37,984 nucleotides of DNA from Myxococcales bacterium. Its GTDB lineage: Bacteria; Myxococcota_A; Polyangia; Polyangiales; Polyangiaceae. Shown here piece after piece: positions 18,774 to 27,663 of this stretch. The stretch lies in the NCBI GenBank assembly GCA_016212965.1, contig JACRDA010000423.1, forward strand, positions 1-37,984. Reading direction: 5' to 3'. The first letter of the stretch is position 1; each line of letters opens with the position of its first letter. Made by a program: the position numbers and the translations under genes. The notes beneath the pieces were generated by a model. That model worked only from the letters and a program-made list of their open reading frames with translations. It did not search any database and had not been told where the DNA came from.

Positions 18774-20594
18774 TCAGAAGGCGTCGTCGGGCAGCGACAG
18801 GAGCTCGAGCGAGCTCTCCTCGACGAGCTTCTGGGTGAGCTCGAGCGAGGGCAGCACGTTCTGGCAGTAGAAGCGGCAGGCCGCGACCTTGCCGTCGTAG
18901 AAGTTGCGGTCGGGCTCCGAGGCCGCGTCGCGCTTGCCGAGGGCCACGGCCGCCTGCCGCAGCAGCAACCAGCCGATGACCGTCTCGGCGACGGCCGCGA
19001 GCACGCGATTGCCCTGCAAGCCGACGTGCTGGAGCGACTCGCCGAGCTTGCCCATGAGCGCCGCGAGGATGGCCTGGAGCTCGGTGACGGCCCGGCCGAG
19101 GCGCTGGCGCTCGACGGCGAGGGCCGCGCCCCCTTCTTCCTTGGCGAGCGTCTCGCCGATGCGGCCGAGGAGCGCGCCGAGGGTCGCGCCGCCGTCGCGC
19201 CCGACCTTGCGCAGCAAGAGGTCGAGCGCCTGGATGTGCGTCGTGCCCTCGTAGAGCGTGTCGATCTTCTGGTCGCGGACGTACTGCTCGATGGGGTAGT
19301 CCTGCACGTAGCCCGAGCCGCCGAGACACTGCAACGACAGCGTCAGCATCTCGTAGGCCTTCTCGGAGCAGTAGCCCTTCACGAGCGGGAGCAAGAGGTC
19401 GTTCAGGGCGTCGAGCGACTTCGCCTCGGCGGCCACGTGGCCGCCCGCGATCTCGACCTCATCCTGGATGCTGGCCGTGAAGAGGGCGAGCGCGCGCATC
19501 CCCTCGGCGTGGCACTTCTGCAGCATCAGCATGCGGCGCACGTCGGCGTGGCCGATGATGGCGATGCGCGGGGCGGTCTTGTCGGTCGCACGCAAGAGGT
19601 CGGGGCCCTGCACGCGCTCCTTCGTGTAGGCGAGGGCGTGGAGGTAGGCCGTCGACAGGGTGGCCACCGATTTGACGCCGACGCCCATGCGCGCCTGCTC
19701 GATGACGTGGAACATCTGCTGGATGCCGCGGTGGACCTCGCCCACGAGCAGACCCCGGGCCGGCGTGCGCTCGCCGAAGGTCATCTCGCAGGTGGCCGAG
19801 CCCTTGATGCCCATCTTCTTCTCGATGTTCGTGACGAAGGCACCGTTGCGCTCGCCGAGGCTGCCGTCCTCGTTCACCCAGAACTTGGGCACGATGAACA
19901 TCGACAGGCCCTTCGTGCCGGGGCCCGCCCCCTCGGGGCGCGCGAGCACGAGGTGCACGATGTTGTCGACGCCGTCGAAGTCGCCGTTCGTGATGAAGCG
20001 CTTGACGCCCTCGATCTCCCACACGTCGCCCGCGACGGGCCGCGCCTTGGCGCGCGCCGCGCCGACGTCGCTGCCGGCGTCGGGCTCGGTGAGGACCATG
20101 GAGCCGCCCCAGCCGTGCTCCAGCATCGGCTTCACGTAGCGGGCCTTCTGCGACTCGGTGCCGAGCCGATCGATGATGCGCGCGATGACGGCCCCGAAGG
20201 CGTAGTACCCGACGCAGGGGTTCGCGCCGGACACGAGCTCGAAGGCGGCCCAGCTCACCGAGGGCGGCGCGCCGAAGCCCCCGAGGCGCTCGGGCACGTC
20301 GAGCTTGTCGAAGCCCGACTCCTTGTAGGCCGCGTTCGAGCGCTTGAGCTCCTCGGGCAGGGTGACGTTGCCCGCGCCGTCGAGCACGAGCGGCACGCGG
20401 TCCGAGGCGACGAAGGAGGCGTCGATCTCCGTCCGGCAGAGCGCGTCGAGGCGCGACAGGATCTCGCGGGTCGTCGCCTCGTCGAGGTGCGCGTAGGGCT
20501 CGTGCTCGAAGGTGCGCTTCTGGATCTCGAGCACCTCGAAGAGGTTGAAGTAGATGTCGCGCAGGTTGCTCTTGTAGTGGTGTGTCGCCGTCAC
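18774..20594 (-). CDS. Acyl-CoA dehydrogenase, long (about 600 aa) subfamily
   Basis: 606 residues from GTG 20594, chosen because GGAGG lies just upstream and the protein then begins TATHHYKSNLRDIYFNLFE, the usual N-terminus of this subfamily. It is an FAD-dependent alpha,beta-dehydrogenase of acyl-CoA thioesters. The flavin/substrate motif LTEPDAGSD is present. LQCLGGSGYVQDYPIEQYVRD and YEGTTHIQ follow; the Glu of the latter is the expected catalytic base position. An extra C-terminal helical region beyond residue about 470 matches the longer DUF/AcylCoA_DH_C-type members used in beta-oxidation of longer or modified acyl chains. Substrate cannot be deduced. It sits upstream of uvrC by 22 bp, with no evident metabolic partner nearby. 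Confidence 0.95.
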   Translation of the reverse strand: MTATHHYKSNLRDIYFNLFEVLEIQKRTFEHEPYAHLDEATTREILSRLDALCRTEIDASFVASDRVPLVLDGAGNVTLPEELKRSNAAYKESGFDKLDVPERLGGFGAPPSVSWAAFELVSGANPCVGYYAFGAVIARIIDRLGTESQKARYVKPMLEHGWGGSMVLTEPDAGSDVGAARAKARPVAGDVWEIEGVKRFITNGDFDGVDNIVHLVLARPEGAGPGTKGLSMFIVPKFWVNEDGSLGERNGAFVTNIEKKMGIKGSATCEMTFGERTPARGLLVGEVHRGIQQMFHVIEQARMGVGVKSVATLSTAYLHALAYTKERVQGPDLLRATDKTAPRIAIIGHADVRRMLMLQKCHAEGMRALALFTASIQDEVEIAGGHVAAEAKSLDALNDLLLPLVKGYCSEKAYEMLTLSLQCLGGSGYVQDYPIEQYVRDQKIDTLYEGTTHIQALDLLLRKVGRDGGATLGALLGRIGETLAKEEGGAALAVERQRLGRAVTELQAILAALMGKLGESLQHVGLQGNRVLAAVAETVIGWLLLRQAAVALGKRDAASEPDRNFYDGKVAACRFYCQNVLPSLELTQKLVEESSLELLSLPDDAF

Positions 20595-20711
20595 CGCTGC
20601 CTCCGCTCTCGGCCCCCGCTCGTCCGCACGTAGCGTCGTAGCCCCGGCGGGCCGGAGCGACAACCCGCGCCGTTGCGCGAGGCCGTCGCTCGCTGTAGTG
20701 ATTCGGACGCC

Positions 20712-21656
20712 ATGGACATCCAGGGAAAGCGCGTGCTCGTGACCGGTGGGGCGGGGTTCTTCGGCTCGCACCTGGTCGAGCGGCTGCGCGCCCTCGGTGC
20801 GGCGAGCGTCGCGGCGCCGCGCTCGCGCGACTGCGACCACACGGACGGCGCGCGCACGGCGGCGCTGTTCGACGAGCTGCGGCCCGAGCTCGTGTTCCAC
20901 CTCGCGGCCAAGGTGGGCGGCATCGGGGCCAACCTGCGGCACCCCGGCTCCTTCTTCCACGACAACATGGCCATGGGCCTGCACGTCCTCGAGCAGGCGC
21001 GCCGCCACGGCACGCCCAAGGTCGTGGTCGCCGGCACGGTGTGCGCCTACCCCAAGTTCGCGCCCGTGCCCTTTCGCGAGGACGATCTCTGGAACGGCTA
21101 CCCCGAGGAGACGAACGCGCCCTACGGCGTCGCCAAGAAGGCCCTGCTCGTCATGGCGCAGGACTACCGGCGCGAGTACGGCTCGAACTTCGTCGTGCTC
21201 TTCCCGGTCAACCTCTACGGGCCGCGCGACAACTTTGACCTCGAGACCTCGCACGTCATCCCGGCGATGATCCGGAAATTCGTCGAGGCCGACGAGGCCG
21301 GCGCCCCGCACGTCACGCTGTGGGGCGACGGCAGCCCGACGCGCGAGTTCCTCTACGTCGACGACGCGGTCGACGGCTTCGTCCTCGCCGCCGAGCGCTA
21401 CGACGGCGACGAGCCCGTGAACCTCGGGGCGAGCTTCGAGATCGCGATGCGCGAACTCGCCGACAAGGTGCGCGCGGCCGTCGGCTACCGCGGCGACATC
21501 GTGTGGGACACCTCGCGCCCCAACGGCCAGCCGCGCCGCAAGCTCGACGTCGAGCGCGCGCGGGCGCGCTTCGGGTTCAGCGCCAAGACGACGCTCGACG
21601 CCGGCCTCGCGACGACCCTCGCGTGGTACCGGCAGTCGCGCGGCCGCGCCGGCTGA
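20712..21656 (+). CDS. NAD(P)-dependent sugar epimerase, GDP-L-fucose synthase-like
   Basis: 314 residues, normal length for GDP-fucose synthase, which converts GDP-4-keto-6-deoxymannose to GDP-L-fucose by 3,5-epimerisation and reduction. The start is MDIQGKRVLVTGGAGFFGS, giving the TGGxGxxG Rossmann motif at residues 9-16. Family features: AAKVGGIGAN, NxYPK-like VCAYPKFAPVPF (Cys retained, the usual GSS replaced by GTV), catalytic PYGVAKK (Tyr-x3-Lys), VNLYGPRDNFDLETSHVIPAMIRKF, and WGDGSPTREFLYVDD. These match E. coli Fcl/WcaG closely along the whole length. No GDP-mannose dehydratase or glycosyltransferase is in the window, so a role in surface polysaccharide is inferred. It diverges from the acyl-CoA dehydrogenase; no clear Shine-Dalgarno. 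Confidence 0.9.
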   Translation: MDIQGKRVLVTGGAGFFGSHLVERLRALGAASVAAPRSRDCDHTDGARTAALFDELRPELVFHLAAKVGGIGANLRHPGSFFHDNMAMGLHVLEQARRHGTPKVVVAGTVCAYPKFAPVPFREDDLWNGYPEETNAPYGVAKKALLVMAQDYRREYGSNFVVLFPVNLYGPRDNFDLETSHVIPAMIRKFVEADEAGAPHVTLWGDGSPTREFLYVDDAVDGFVLAAERYDGDEPVNLGASFEIAMRELADKVRAAVGYRGDIVWDTSRPNGQPRRKLDVERARARFGFSAKTTLDAGLATTLAWYRQSRGRAG

Positions 21657-21679
21657 CCGGCGCGGCGCGGCGCCGACGG

Positions 21680-22696
21680 CTACTTCTTGTCGCTCTTCTG
21701 CTCGCTGCCGCGCTTCTTGAGCTCGGTCTTCAGCTTGCCGAGCTGGTCCGTGTACTGCTTCTGGGCGTCGGCGACCTGCTTGTCGATCTCCTTGGCCTGC
21801 TCCTTGGCGCGCTTGACCGTGTCGTCGAGGTTCTTCTTGGCGTCCTCCATCTTCGCGATGCGCTCGTCGGACGCCTTCTTCTCCGCCTCGGTGCGGCCCT
21901 CTTCCTTCTGGTAGGCCTTCTCCTCGTCGATGTACCTGTCCATCGTCTTCTTGATGCCGTCCGACTCGCCGATCATCTTGTTGAGGCGGTTCTTGCGCTC
22001 GGGCAGCTCGATGTTCGCCGTGTAGCTCGCGTCGGCGATCTCGTCGGCCTGGACCTCGACCTTCGGCACGTTGTCCTTGCCGATCTCTTCCTTGTAGCGG
22101 TCGATGAGCATGTGTGCGCTGTTGGCCTTGCGCATGCGCTCCTTCGACTCCTCCTCGATGGCCTTCTTGAAGCCGTACATCGTCGCCGACTGCACGTCGG
22201 AGGCGGAGCAGCCCTTCTGCTGGGCCGTGTAGCCGACGCCCGAGGCGACCTTCTTGGCGATGGCGTCGTCGCCCTCGCCGAGGAACTTCTGGCCGCACTC
22301 GATCTGGCGGCGGCGCTCGACGTACTTCTCGCTCTTGCCGGCGTTGTCGGCGGCCTCCGCCACCTCGGCGACGCGCTTGTAGTTGGTGGGCTCCTTCACC
22401 TGGTCGGGATAGCCGTCGAACTTCGCCGTGGCCTCGCCGAGCGCCTTCTGGCGGTCGCTCATCCCCGACGCGGCCGCGTCGAGCTCGCCCGGGTAGTCCT
22501 GGGCGTAGTTCGCCTCCTGGACGGAGCTGCCGACCTTGGGCTCGGTGGTGCCCTTCTTCTCGCAGCCGGTCGTGCCGAGAGCGACGCCGGCCAAGAGCAC
22601 GCACCCCACGAGCGCGCCGAAGGCGCGCAGGCCGGGCAGGCGTCGGGGCCAGGAGGACGAGGACGGAGCGGGGGTCACGAGAAAGAGGCTTCGCAT
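21680..22696 (-). CDS. Lys/Glu-rich helical lipoprotein of unknown function
   Basis: 338 residues from ATG 22696 (start chosen at the signal peptide MRSLFLVTP). Lipobox GTTGC places the lipidated Cys near residue 45 after a long signal (LRAFGALVGCVLLAGVALGTTGC). The mature part is strongly charged and helical. Residues about 210-330 (e.g. KKTMDRYIDEEKAYQKEEGRTE, DDTVKRAKEQAKEIDKQVADAQ) should form a coiled coil. Two Cys in the middle (IECGQKF, KGCSASD) could pair. No enzymatic motif. Its Lys-rich composition differs from its Arg/Ala-rich neighbours but suits an extended periplasmic helix. It converges on the epimerase gene. Confidence 0.85.
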   Translation of the reverse strand: MRSLFLVTPAPSSSSWPRRLPGLRAFGALVGCVLLAGVALGTTGCEKKGTTEPKVGSSVQEANYAQDYPGELDAAASGMSDRQKALGEATAKFDGYPDQVKEPTNYKRVAEVAEAADNAGKSEKYVERRRQIECGQKFLGEGDDAIAKKVASGVGYTAQQKGCSASDVQSATMYGFKKAIEEESKERMRKANSAHMLIDRYKEEIGKDNVPKVEVQADEIADASYTANIELPERKNRLNKMIGESDGIKKTMDRYIDEEKAYQKEEGRTEAEKKASDERIAKMEDAKKNLDDTVKRAKEQAKEIDKQVADAQKQYTDQLGKLKTELKKRGSEQKSDKK

Positions 22697-22797
22697 GGCG
22701 TGCTGTGTCCCGCCGCCTCGCGGGCGGGTCAAGTTTCTGATGCGTCCGGGCTGGAATTGCTTTGCCGCAGCGGAAGGCCGCGGGACATCCTGCCCCC

Positions 22798-24243
22798 ATG
22801 GGCACGTCGTTCTTCCGGCTGCTCCGGTACCTGGGCGTGGAGGTCGACATCGGCCTCGTGCCGGCCGTCATCCTCGGCATCGCCGAGCTCGTCGCGCTCC
22901 TGTCGGTGCCGAGCGTGCTCTTGCAGCGCCGGGGGCGCCCGCAGGCCGCCCTCGCGTGGCTGCTGGCGCTCTTCGCGTTCCCGCTCGGGGGGATCTTCGC
23001 GTGGTGGCTCTTCGGGCGCACCCACCTGCGCCGCAAGCGCCGCAGCCGCACGAAGAGCACGAAGGTGTTTCGCGAGCGCCAGCAGCACATGGCGCTCTGC
23101 GAGCAGGGCACCGCGCTCGACGGCCTCGGGCCGGCACGCGCCTTCGGACGCACCGTGTGGGTCTCGCAGGGCAACCACGTGCGCCTGCTCATCAATGGGC
23201 GCACGGCCTTCCCCGAGATGGAGCGCGCCATCGCCGCGGCACGTCACACGATCCACGTCCTCTACTACATCTGGAACGACGACGCGACCGGGCGCCGCAT
23301 CCGCGATCTGCTCGCCGAGCGGGCGCGCGCGGGCTGCAAGGTGCGCGTGCTCGTCGACGCCGTCGGCTCGTCGCACTTCCTCGGCAAGTTCGCCGACCCG
23401 CTGCGCGCCGCGGGCGCCCACGTCGCCGCCTTCCTGCCGCCGCGCTTTCGGGGCCTGCGCGCCCCGGCCTTCAACTTCCGCAACCACCGCAAGATCCTGG
23501 TCGTGGACCACGAGGTCGCGTTCACCGGCGGCATGAACATCGGCGACGAGTACGCCTACGAGTGGCTCGACATCTCGCTGTCGCTGCGCGGGCCGGCCGT
23601 CGGGGCGCTCGAGCACGTGCTGCTCGAGGACTGGTTCTTCGCGACCGGCGAGCACGTCGCCGAGGTCGAGCCGGCACCGGTTTCCTTGCCGAGCAAGGTC
23701 ACCTGCGCCGTCATTGCGAGCGGGCCCGACGCCGTCGACGAGTGGATCCACGACGCCTTCTTCGTCGCCCTCACGCGCGCCGAGCGGCGCATCTGGATCG
23801 CGACGCCCTACTTCATCCCGAGCCACGCGCTCACCGTGGCGCTGCGGACGGCGGCCGCCCGCGGCGTCGACGTGCGCATCGTGGTGCCGGCGCGCTCGGA
23901 CGTGCGCCTCGTGCGCTGGGCGTCGCGCGCCTACTACCGCGAGCTCTTGCTCGCGGGTGCCCACATCTTCGAGTACGAGGGCCAGATGCTCCACGCCAAG
24001 GCGCTCGTGGTCGACGACAACCTCGCCGTCATCGGCACCGCGAACGTCGACAACCGGAGCTTCAAGCTCAACTTCGAGGTCGGCTGCTTCCTCCACTCCG
24101 AGGCGCTGAACCGCGAGCTCGCGCGCTGGCACGAAGAGACCGTGGCCGACTCGGTCCGCGTGCGTCCGCGCGACATGGCGCACGAGCCCGTCCTGCAGAC
24201 GCTGCGCGAGTCGGCGGCGCACCTGTTGTCGCCGCTCTTGTGA
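22798..24243 (+). CDS. Cardiolipin synthase-type phospholipase D family protein
   Basis: 481 residues from ATG 22798. Two N-terminal hydrophobic segments (about 8-35 and 42-65; the second ends GGIFAWWLFGR) match the membrane anchor of bacterial cardiolipin synthases. Two HKD motifs are complete: H230-x-K232-x4-D237 (NHRKILVVD, then FTGGMNIGDEY) and H399-x-K401-x4-D406 (HAKALVVDD, then IGTANVDNRSF). The family condenses two phosphatidylglycerols, or PG with PE, into cardiolipin at the inner membrane. A Lys/Arg-rich loop (RRKRRSRTKSTK) follows the anchor. Length and order fit ClsA-like enzymes; substrate preference is not readable. It diverges from the coiled-coil lipoprotein gene with about 100 bp between. 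Confidence 0.95.
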   Translation: MGTSFFRLLRYLGVEVDIGLVPAVILGIAELVALLSVPSVLLQRRGRPQAALAWLLALFAFPLGGIFAWWLFGRTHLRRKRRSRTKSTKVFRERQQHMALCEQGTALDGLGPARAFGRTVWVSQGNHVRLLINGRTAFPEMERAIAAARHTIHVLYYIWNDDATGRRIRDLLAERARAGCKVRVLVDAVGSSHFLGKFADPLRAAGAHVAAFLPPRFRGLRAPAFNFRNHRKILVVDHEVAFTGGMNIGDEYAYEWLDISLSLRGPAVGALEHVLLEDWFFATGEHVAEVEPAPVSLPSKVTCAVIASGPDAVDEWIHDAFFVALTRAERRIWIATPYFIPSHALTVALRTAAARGVDVRIVVPARSDVRLVRWASRAYYRELLLAGAHIFEYEGQMLHAKALVVDDNLAVIGTANVDNRSFKLNFEVGCFLHSEALNRELARWHEETVADSVRVRPRDMAHEPVLQTLRESAAHLLSPLL

Positions 24244-24330
24244 CCCGGGCTGTCTCGACCGGAAGGGACGGGCGAGTCGGCGCGTCGCGAGCGCGATGAC
24301 GCCCCGGGCACCGGCCTCCGCACCCACCCA

Positions 24331-24467
24331 GAGACCGCTGAGGCCGCAGAGGCAGAGAGAGGCCGCAGAGGGCGCACACGGAGAGAGGCCGCATCCGAGG
24401 GCACGCGACCCAGTTTTCTCCGACTCTGCGGCCTCTCTGCTTCTCTGCGGCCTCTGCGGTTCTCTCC
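24331..24467. repeat. Long imperfect inverted repeat built from CCGCAGAG-type units
   Basis: The left arm (24331-24371) carries GAGGCCGCAGAGG and GAGGCCGCAGAGG separated by CAGAGA. The right arm (about 24417-24467) is its near reverse complement, with CTCTGCGGCCTCTCTGC and CTCTGCGGCCTCTGCGG. About 45 nt separate the arms, so the RNA would form a roughly 40-bp hairpin with small bulges. It lies after the phospholipase D gene and before the MYXO-CTERM gene. From memory, related (A)CCGCAGAGG-type dispersed repeats occur between genes in many environmental bacteria; I cannot verify copy number here. Confidence 0.8.
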
Positions 24468-24716
24468 TTCTTCATTCTTCGTCGCGCTCGGGCGAGTCCG
24501 AGTCCAAGAGCGCCAAGTGCCGGGCTGCCTGGTCAACCCGCCCACCAGGTTCTGGATCGCAGACGATCCAGTTGGCCCTAGGCGACTGGTTGCCTACATC
24601 GCATTACAATCACTTGGCCGAGCGCACCCTTCGGCACAGGTGTTGCTTGAGGGCGGCCACTCAGCCAACCCGGGCAACGCGCCGTTCGCCCGCCATCTCG
24701 AGGGAGCATTCGACCC
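24468..24716 (+). promoter_or_regulatory. Structured leader upstream of the MYXO-CTERM gene
   Basis: No gene is evident. Two perfect small inverted repeats are seen: CCTGGT/ACCAGG (24528-24533 and 24544-24549) and CTGGATCG/CGATCCAG (24552-24559 and 24564-24571, 4-nt loop). TACAAT at 24605-24610 is a good -10 candidate, but nothing like TTGACA lies 16-18 bp before it. GAGGGAGC just before ATG 24717 is the ribosome site. The patch 24590-24620 is more AT-rich than the surroundings. Confidence 0.35.
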
Positions 24717-26489
24717 ATGTCCCAGCGCCGTTCGTCCCGCCGCCCCGTCCTCTCCGTCGCCGCCCTGCTCGGCGCGCTCGCGGCCGCCGCGGTCACCGGT
24801 CTCGCCCCGAGCGCCGAGGCCCAGCACCTGCGCTTCTCGACGACCGCACCGGGCGGCATCGCGTCGACGGGCAACACCCTCGGCCTGAGCAAGGCCTACG
24901 GGCTGAACGGCCCGGGCACGCAGCACTCGATCGGCACCTTCATCACGCTCGACCCGGCGCTCGTCGACGACAACCCCATCGACCCCGCGAATCCCTGGCC
25001 GACGAACACGACCTGGGACTGGCACCGGAACGGCTCGGCCGGCGTGCTGCAGCTGCCCGAGGGTGCGACCGTGCTCTACGCGGAGCTCGTGTGGGCCGGC
25101 AGCTACCGCTACGGCGCCGAGGACGTGCTCGCGAACCTCGAGGACCCGATCACGCTCAGCGTGGCGGGCGACACGACCTTCGTCGCGCCCGACGGGCAGA
25201 CCGCGCGCACCCTGGCCGAGTCGGCCTTCAGCGGCTTCGCCGTGAACTACTACCTCCGCTCGGCCGACGTGACCGCGTTCCTGCAGAGCCACGGCGCCGG
25301 CACCTACGCGGTCGAGGGCGTGCCCGCCACGCAGGCCGCCACGGTCAACACGCTGAACGCCGCGGGCTGGAGCCTCGTCGTCGCGTACCGCTCGGACGCA
25401 CAGCCGATGCGCAACCTGTCGGTCTTCGTCGGCGGCCCCTTCGTCGACGAGGACACCGAGCAGGACTACGAGGTGTCGGGCTTCTGCGCGCCGCCCTACG
25501 GCGCCGTCGAAGGCAAGGTCCTCATCAGCGCGGTCGAGGGCGACGCCAACCTCACCGGCGACCAGCTGGCGCTCGGCCGGAGCGGCAGCAACGCCTTCGT
25601 GGCCCTCTCGGGCCCGAACAACCCGGTCGACAACTTCTTCTGCTCGCAGGTCAACGACGCCGACGGCCAGGCCGACCTGCTCGGCACCTTCGGCGACGCG
25701 AACCACGACCCCTTCACGGGCGAGAACATCCCGGGCGGGCGTCAGAGCTGGGACCTGACGACGGTGCCGGTGAGCGCGGCCGAGGGCCACCTCGACAACG
25801 ACCAGAAGTCGGCGGTCATCCGCACGACGACCACCGGCGACTCCTTCATGCCGACGCTCGTCGCCTTCCAGATCGACGTCAAGGCGCCGAACTTCAGCGA
25901 CTCGACCACCGAGAGCAACGTCCCCGTGGTGCAGATGGGCGACGGCCTCGAGGTGACCGCGACGCTCAAGAACAGCGGCCAGGCGCTGGCCGCCAACCTC
26001 GAGGTCGCGATCCCGCTCGAGCCGGGTCTCGTGCTCGACGGCTTCGCGATCGACGGCACGCCGGCCAACGTGAGTGCGAACGCGCTCGCGAACGGCGTGC
26101 AGGTGGGCAGCCTCGACGTGAACGAGACGGTGTCGGTGCGGCTCGCCCTGCACGTGGTGGCACCGCCCGCGAACGGCGTCGACTTCGTGTTCGAGCCGAC
26201 CTGGGGCCACAGCTTCGTGATGTGCACGGACCAGCCCGCCATCGACGAGACCTACGCCGGCCCCCCGGCCGAGGTGCTGTTCGAGGTGGTCGAGCAGGGC
26301 GGCGCGGGCGGCACCCCGAACGAGGGCGGCCACGGCGGCTCGACTGCACAGCTCGGCCCGGCCGAGATCGTCGAGGAGGGCAGCTGCGGCTGCCAGCTCC
26401 CCGGCCGCAGCGACTCCGGGTCGGGACCGTGGGCCGTCGTGGCGCTCGGTGCCGTGGCGATCGGCCTCGCGCGCCGCCGCCGCAGCTGA
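24717..26489 (+). CDS. Secreted surface protein with MYXO-CTERM-type C-terminal anchor
   Basis: 590 residues. The Sec signal ends APSAEA (about residue 35), giving a mature N-terminus QHLRF. The body is beta-rich: residues about 65-330 contain TFITLDPAL...WDWHRNGSAG and an AELVWAGSYRYG strand pattern. About 395-520 resembles an adhesion/DUF11-like Ig module (VQMGDGLEVTATLKNSGQALAANLEVAIPLEPGLVLDG). A Gly/Glu-rich hinge leads to C557-G-C559, a hydrophobic helix (GPWAVVALGAVAIGLA) and RRRRS. That Cys, transmembrane helix, Arg-cluster layout is the MYXO-CTERM sorting signal of Myxococcota, which implies processing and anchoring at the cell surface. Specific function unknown. A perfect stem-loop follows the stop. 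Confidence 0.92.
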   Translation: MSQRRSSRRPVLSVAALLGALAAAAVTGLAPSAEAQHLRFSTTAPGGIASTGNTLGLSKAYGLNGPGTQHSIGTFITLDPALVDDNPIDPANPWPTNTTWDWHRNGSAGVLQLPEGATVLYAELVWAGSYRYGAEDVLANLEDPITLSVAGDTTFVAPDGQTARTLAESAFSGFAVNYYLRSADVTAFLQSHGAGTYAVEGVPATQAATVNTLNAAGWSLVVAYRSDAQPMRNLSVFVGGPFVDEDTEQDYEVSGFCAPPYGAVEGKVLISAVEGDANLTGDQLALGRSGSNAFVALSGPNNPVDNFFCSQVNDADGQADLLGTFGDANHDPFTGENIPGGRQSWDLTTVPVSAAEGHLDNDQKSAVIRTTTTGDSFMPTLVAFQIDVKAPNFSDSTTESNVPVVQMGDGLEVTATLKNSGQALAANLEVAIPLEPGLVLDGFAIDGTPANVSANALANGVQVGSLDVNETVSVRLALHVVAPPANGVDFVFEPTWGHSFVMCTDQPAIDETYAGPPAEVLFEVVEQGGAGGTPNEGGHGGSTAQLGPAEIVEEGSCGCQLPGRSDSGSGPWAVVALGAVAIGLARRRRS

Positions 26490-26519
26490 GCGCGGCCCCG
26501 GCGTGAGCCCGGGCACCGA

Positions 26520-26550
26520 AGAGCCGAGGAGCGGCGTGCTCCTCGGCTCT
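26520..26550. terminator. Perfect 13-bp stem-loop between convergent genes
   Basis: AGAGCCGAGGAGC (26520-26532) and GCTCCTCGGCTCT (26538-26550) pair perfectly around loop GGCGT. It lies 31 bp after the MYXO-CTERM stop and 20 bp from the stop of the convergent exonuclease gene, so it can serve both directions. The downstream T-run is weak (CATTTC). Confidence 0.75.
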
Positions 26551-26569
26551 CGTCATTTCGGAAGCCGCC

Positions 26570-27487
26570 TCAGCTCAGCCAGCGCGGCACGCGCGCGAGC
26601 AGGCCCTCGAGGCCGAGCGCCGGCGCGAGCTCGCGGAGCTCCGGCCGAGCCCCCTGCCAGGCGAGCTCCGCGAGCGACTCCGGCACCGGCGCGTCGAGGC
26701 GCAGGGTCGCGAGCGTCTTGTAGAGCGCGGCCTCGTCGCGGCCTGCGGCGAGCGTGGCCGCGAGGCGCGGGGCCCCGCGCACGGCGACGCGCCAGGCGCC
26801 GGGGTCGGCCGGGATGTCCTCGAGGTGGCCGTACACCCGCAGCACGGCCGCGGCGGACTTCGCGCCCCAGCCGGGCAGGCCCGGGTAGCCGTCCGCGGCG
26901 TCGCCGACGAGGGCGAGCCAGTCGGGGATGCTCGCCGGCGGTACGCCATGCTTGGCGAGCACGGCCGCCTCGTCGAGCACGAGCCCCTTGCGGCGGTCGA
27001 GCTGGACCACGTGCGTGCCGCGCACGCACTGCGCCAGGTCCTTGTCGGGCGACGCCACCAGCACCTGCGAGCACAGTGGCGCGTAGCGCGCGGCCGCGGT
27101 CGCGAGCGCGTCGTCGGCCTCGAAGTCGACCATCGCCCAGACCACGAAGCCGAGGGCGCGCAGAAGCTCCTCGGCGAGCTCGAACTGCGCGAGCAAGGCC
27201 GGCGGCACGCCCTCGTCGGTCTTGTAGCCCGCGTAGAGGTCGTTGCGGAAGGAGCGCACCACGTGGTCGGTGGCGCAGCCGACGTGCGTCGCGCCCTCGT
27301 CGCGCACGAGCCGCAGCAGGGTCGCCCCGAGGCCGCGGACGGCCCCCACCTCGCGGCCGTCGGGCGCACGCGCCGGCGGCGCCCCGAACCAGCTGCGGAA
27401 CAGCTCGTAGGTCGCGTCGACGAGGTGGACGCGCGGCGCGGCGGGCGGGGTGGAGCTCGGGAGAGACTCGTCGGGGGGCATGGGCAT
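26570..27487 (-). CDS. 5'-3' exonuclease / flap endonuclease (PolA N-terminal domain family)
   Basis: 305 residues from ATG 27487 (an ATG two codons later is equally possible). This is the stand-alone form of the 5'-nuclease domain of DNA polymerase I, which removes RNA primers and 5' flaps using two metal ions. Visible metal-ligand motifs: VHLVDATYELFRSW (D24), DFEADDALAT, SPDKDLAQCV, and the helix-hairpin-helix core LVGDAADGYPGLPGWGAKSAAAVL, which aligns with GDxSDNxPGxxGxGxKTA. No polymerase domain follows. A Pro/Ser-rich 15-residue lead precedes the domain. The gene diverges from the small lipoprotein at 27664; the 176-bp gap shows no clear promoter. Confidence 0.93.
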   Translation of the reverse strand: MPMPPDESLPSSTPPAAPRVHLVDATYELFRSWFGAPPARAPDGREVGAVRGLGATLLRLVRDEGATHVGCATDHVVRSFRNDLYAGYKTDEGVPPALLAQFELAEELLRALGFVVWAMVDFEADDALATAAARYAPLCSQVLVASPDKDLAQCVRGTHVVQLDRRKGLVLDEAAVLAKHGVPPASIPDWLALVGDAADGYPGLPGWGAKSAAAVLRVYGHLEDIPADPGAWRVAVRGAPRLAATLAAGRDEAALYKTLATLRLDAPVPESLAELAWQGARPELRELAPALGLEGLLARVPRWLS

Positions 27488-27663
27488 GGCCGTGGTCCGC
27501 GAGCGAGTGTGTCGGGGAAAGGTCGCGCGGTCGAGCCCGAGCCCGTGTTTCGTGTCCGTGCCCGGAGCGGAGGCGGGGGTGGGTCGGAGCACGGCCGCGA
27601 GCCCGTGCACCGTTCTCACCGCTCGAGGGATCCTTCGGACCGCCGCGGACGTAGGACGCGGGC

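Noticed and set aside
20595..23231. Upstream extension of the acyl-CoA dehydrogenase frame
   Set aside because: The frame stays open by composition only; GTG 20594 with its GGAGG gives the family's normal N-terminus, and the region encodes the epimerase on the other strand.
24517..24716. Possible short plus-strand coding sequence before the MYXO-CTERM gene
   Set aside because: It runs out of frame into the signal peptide of the real gene, has no ribosome site, and overlaps stem-loops; no family resemblance seen.
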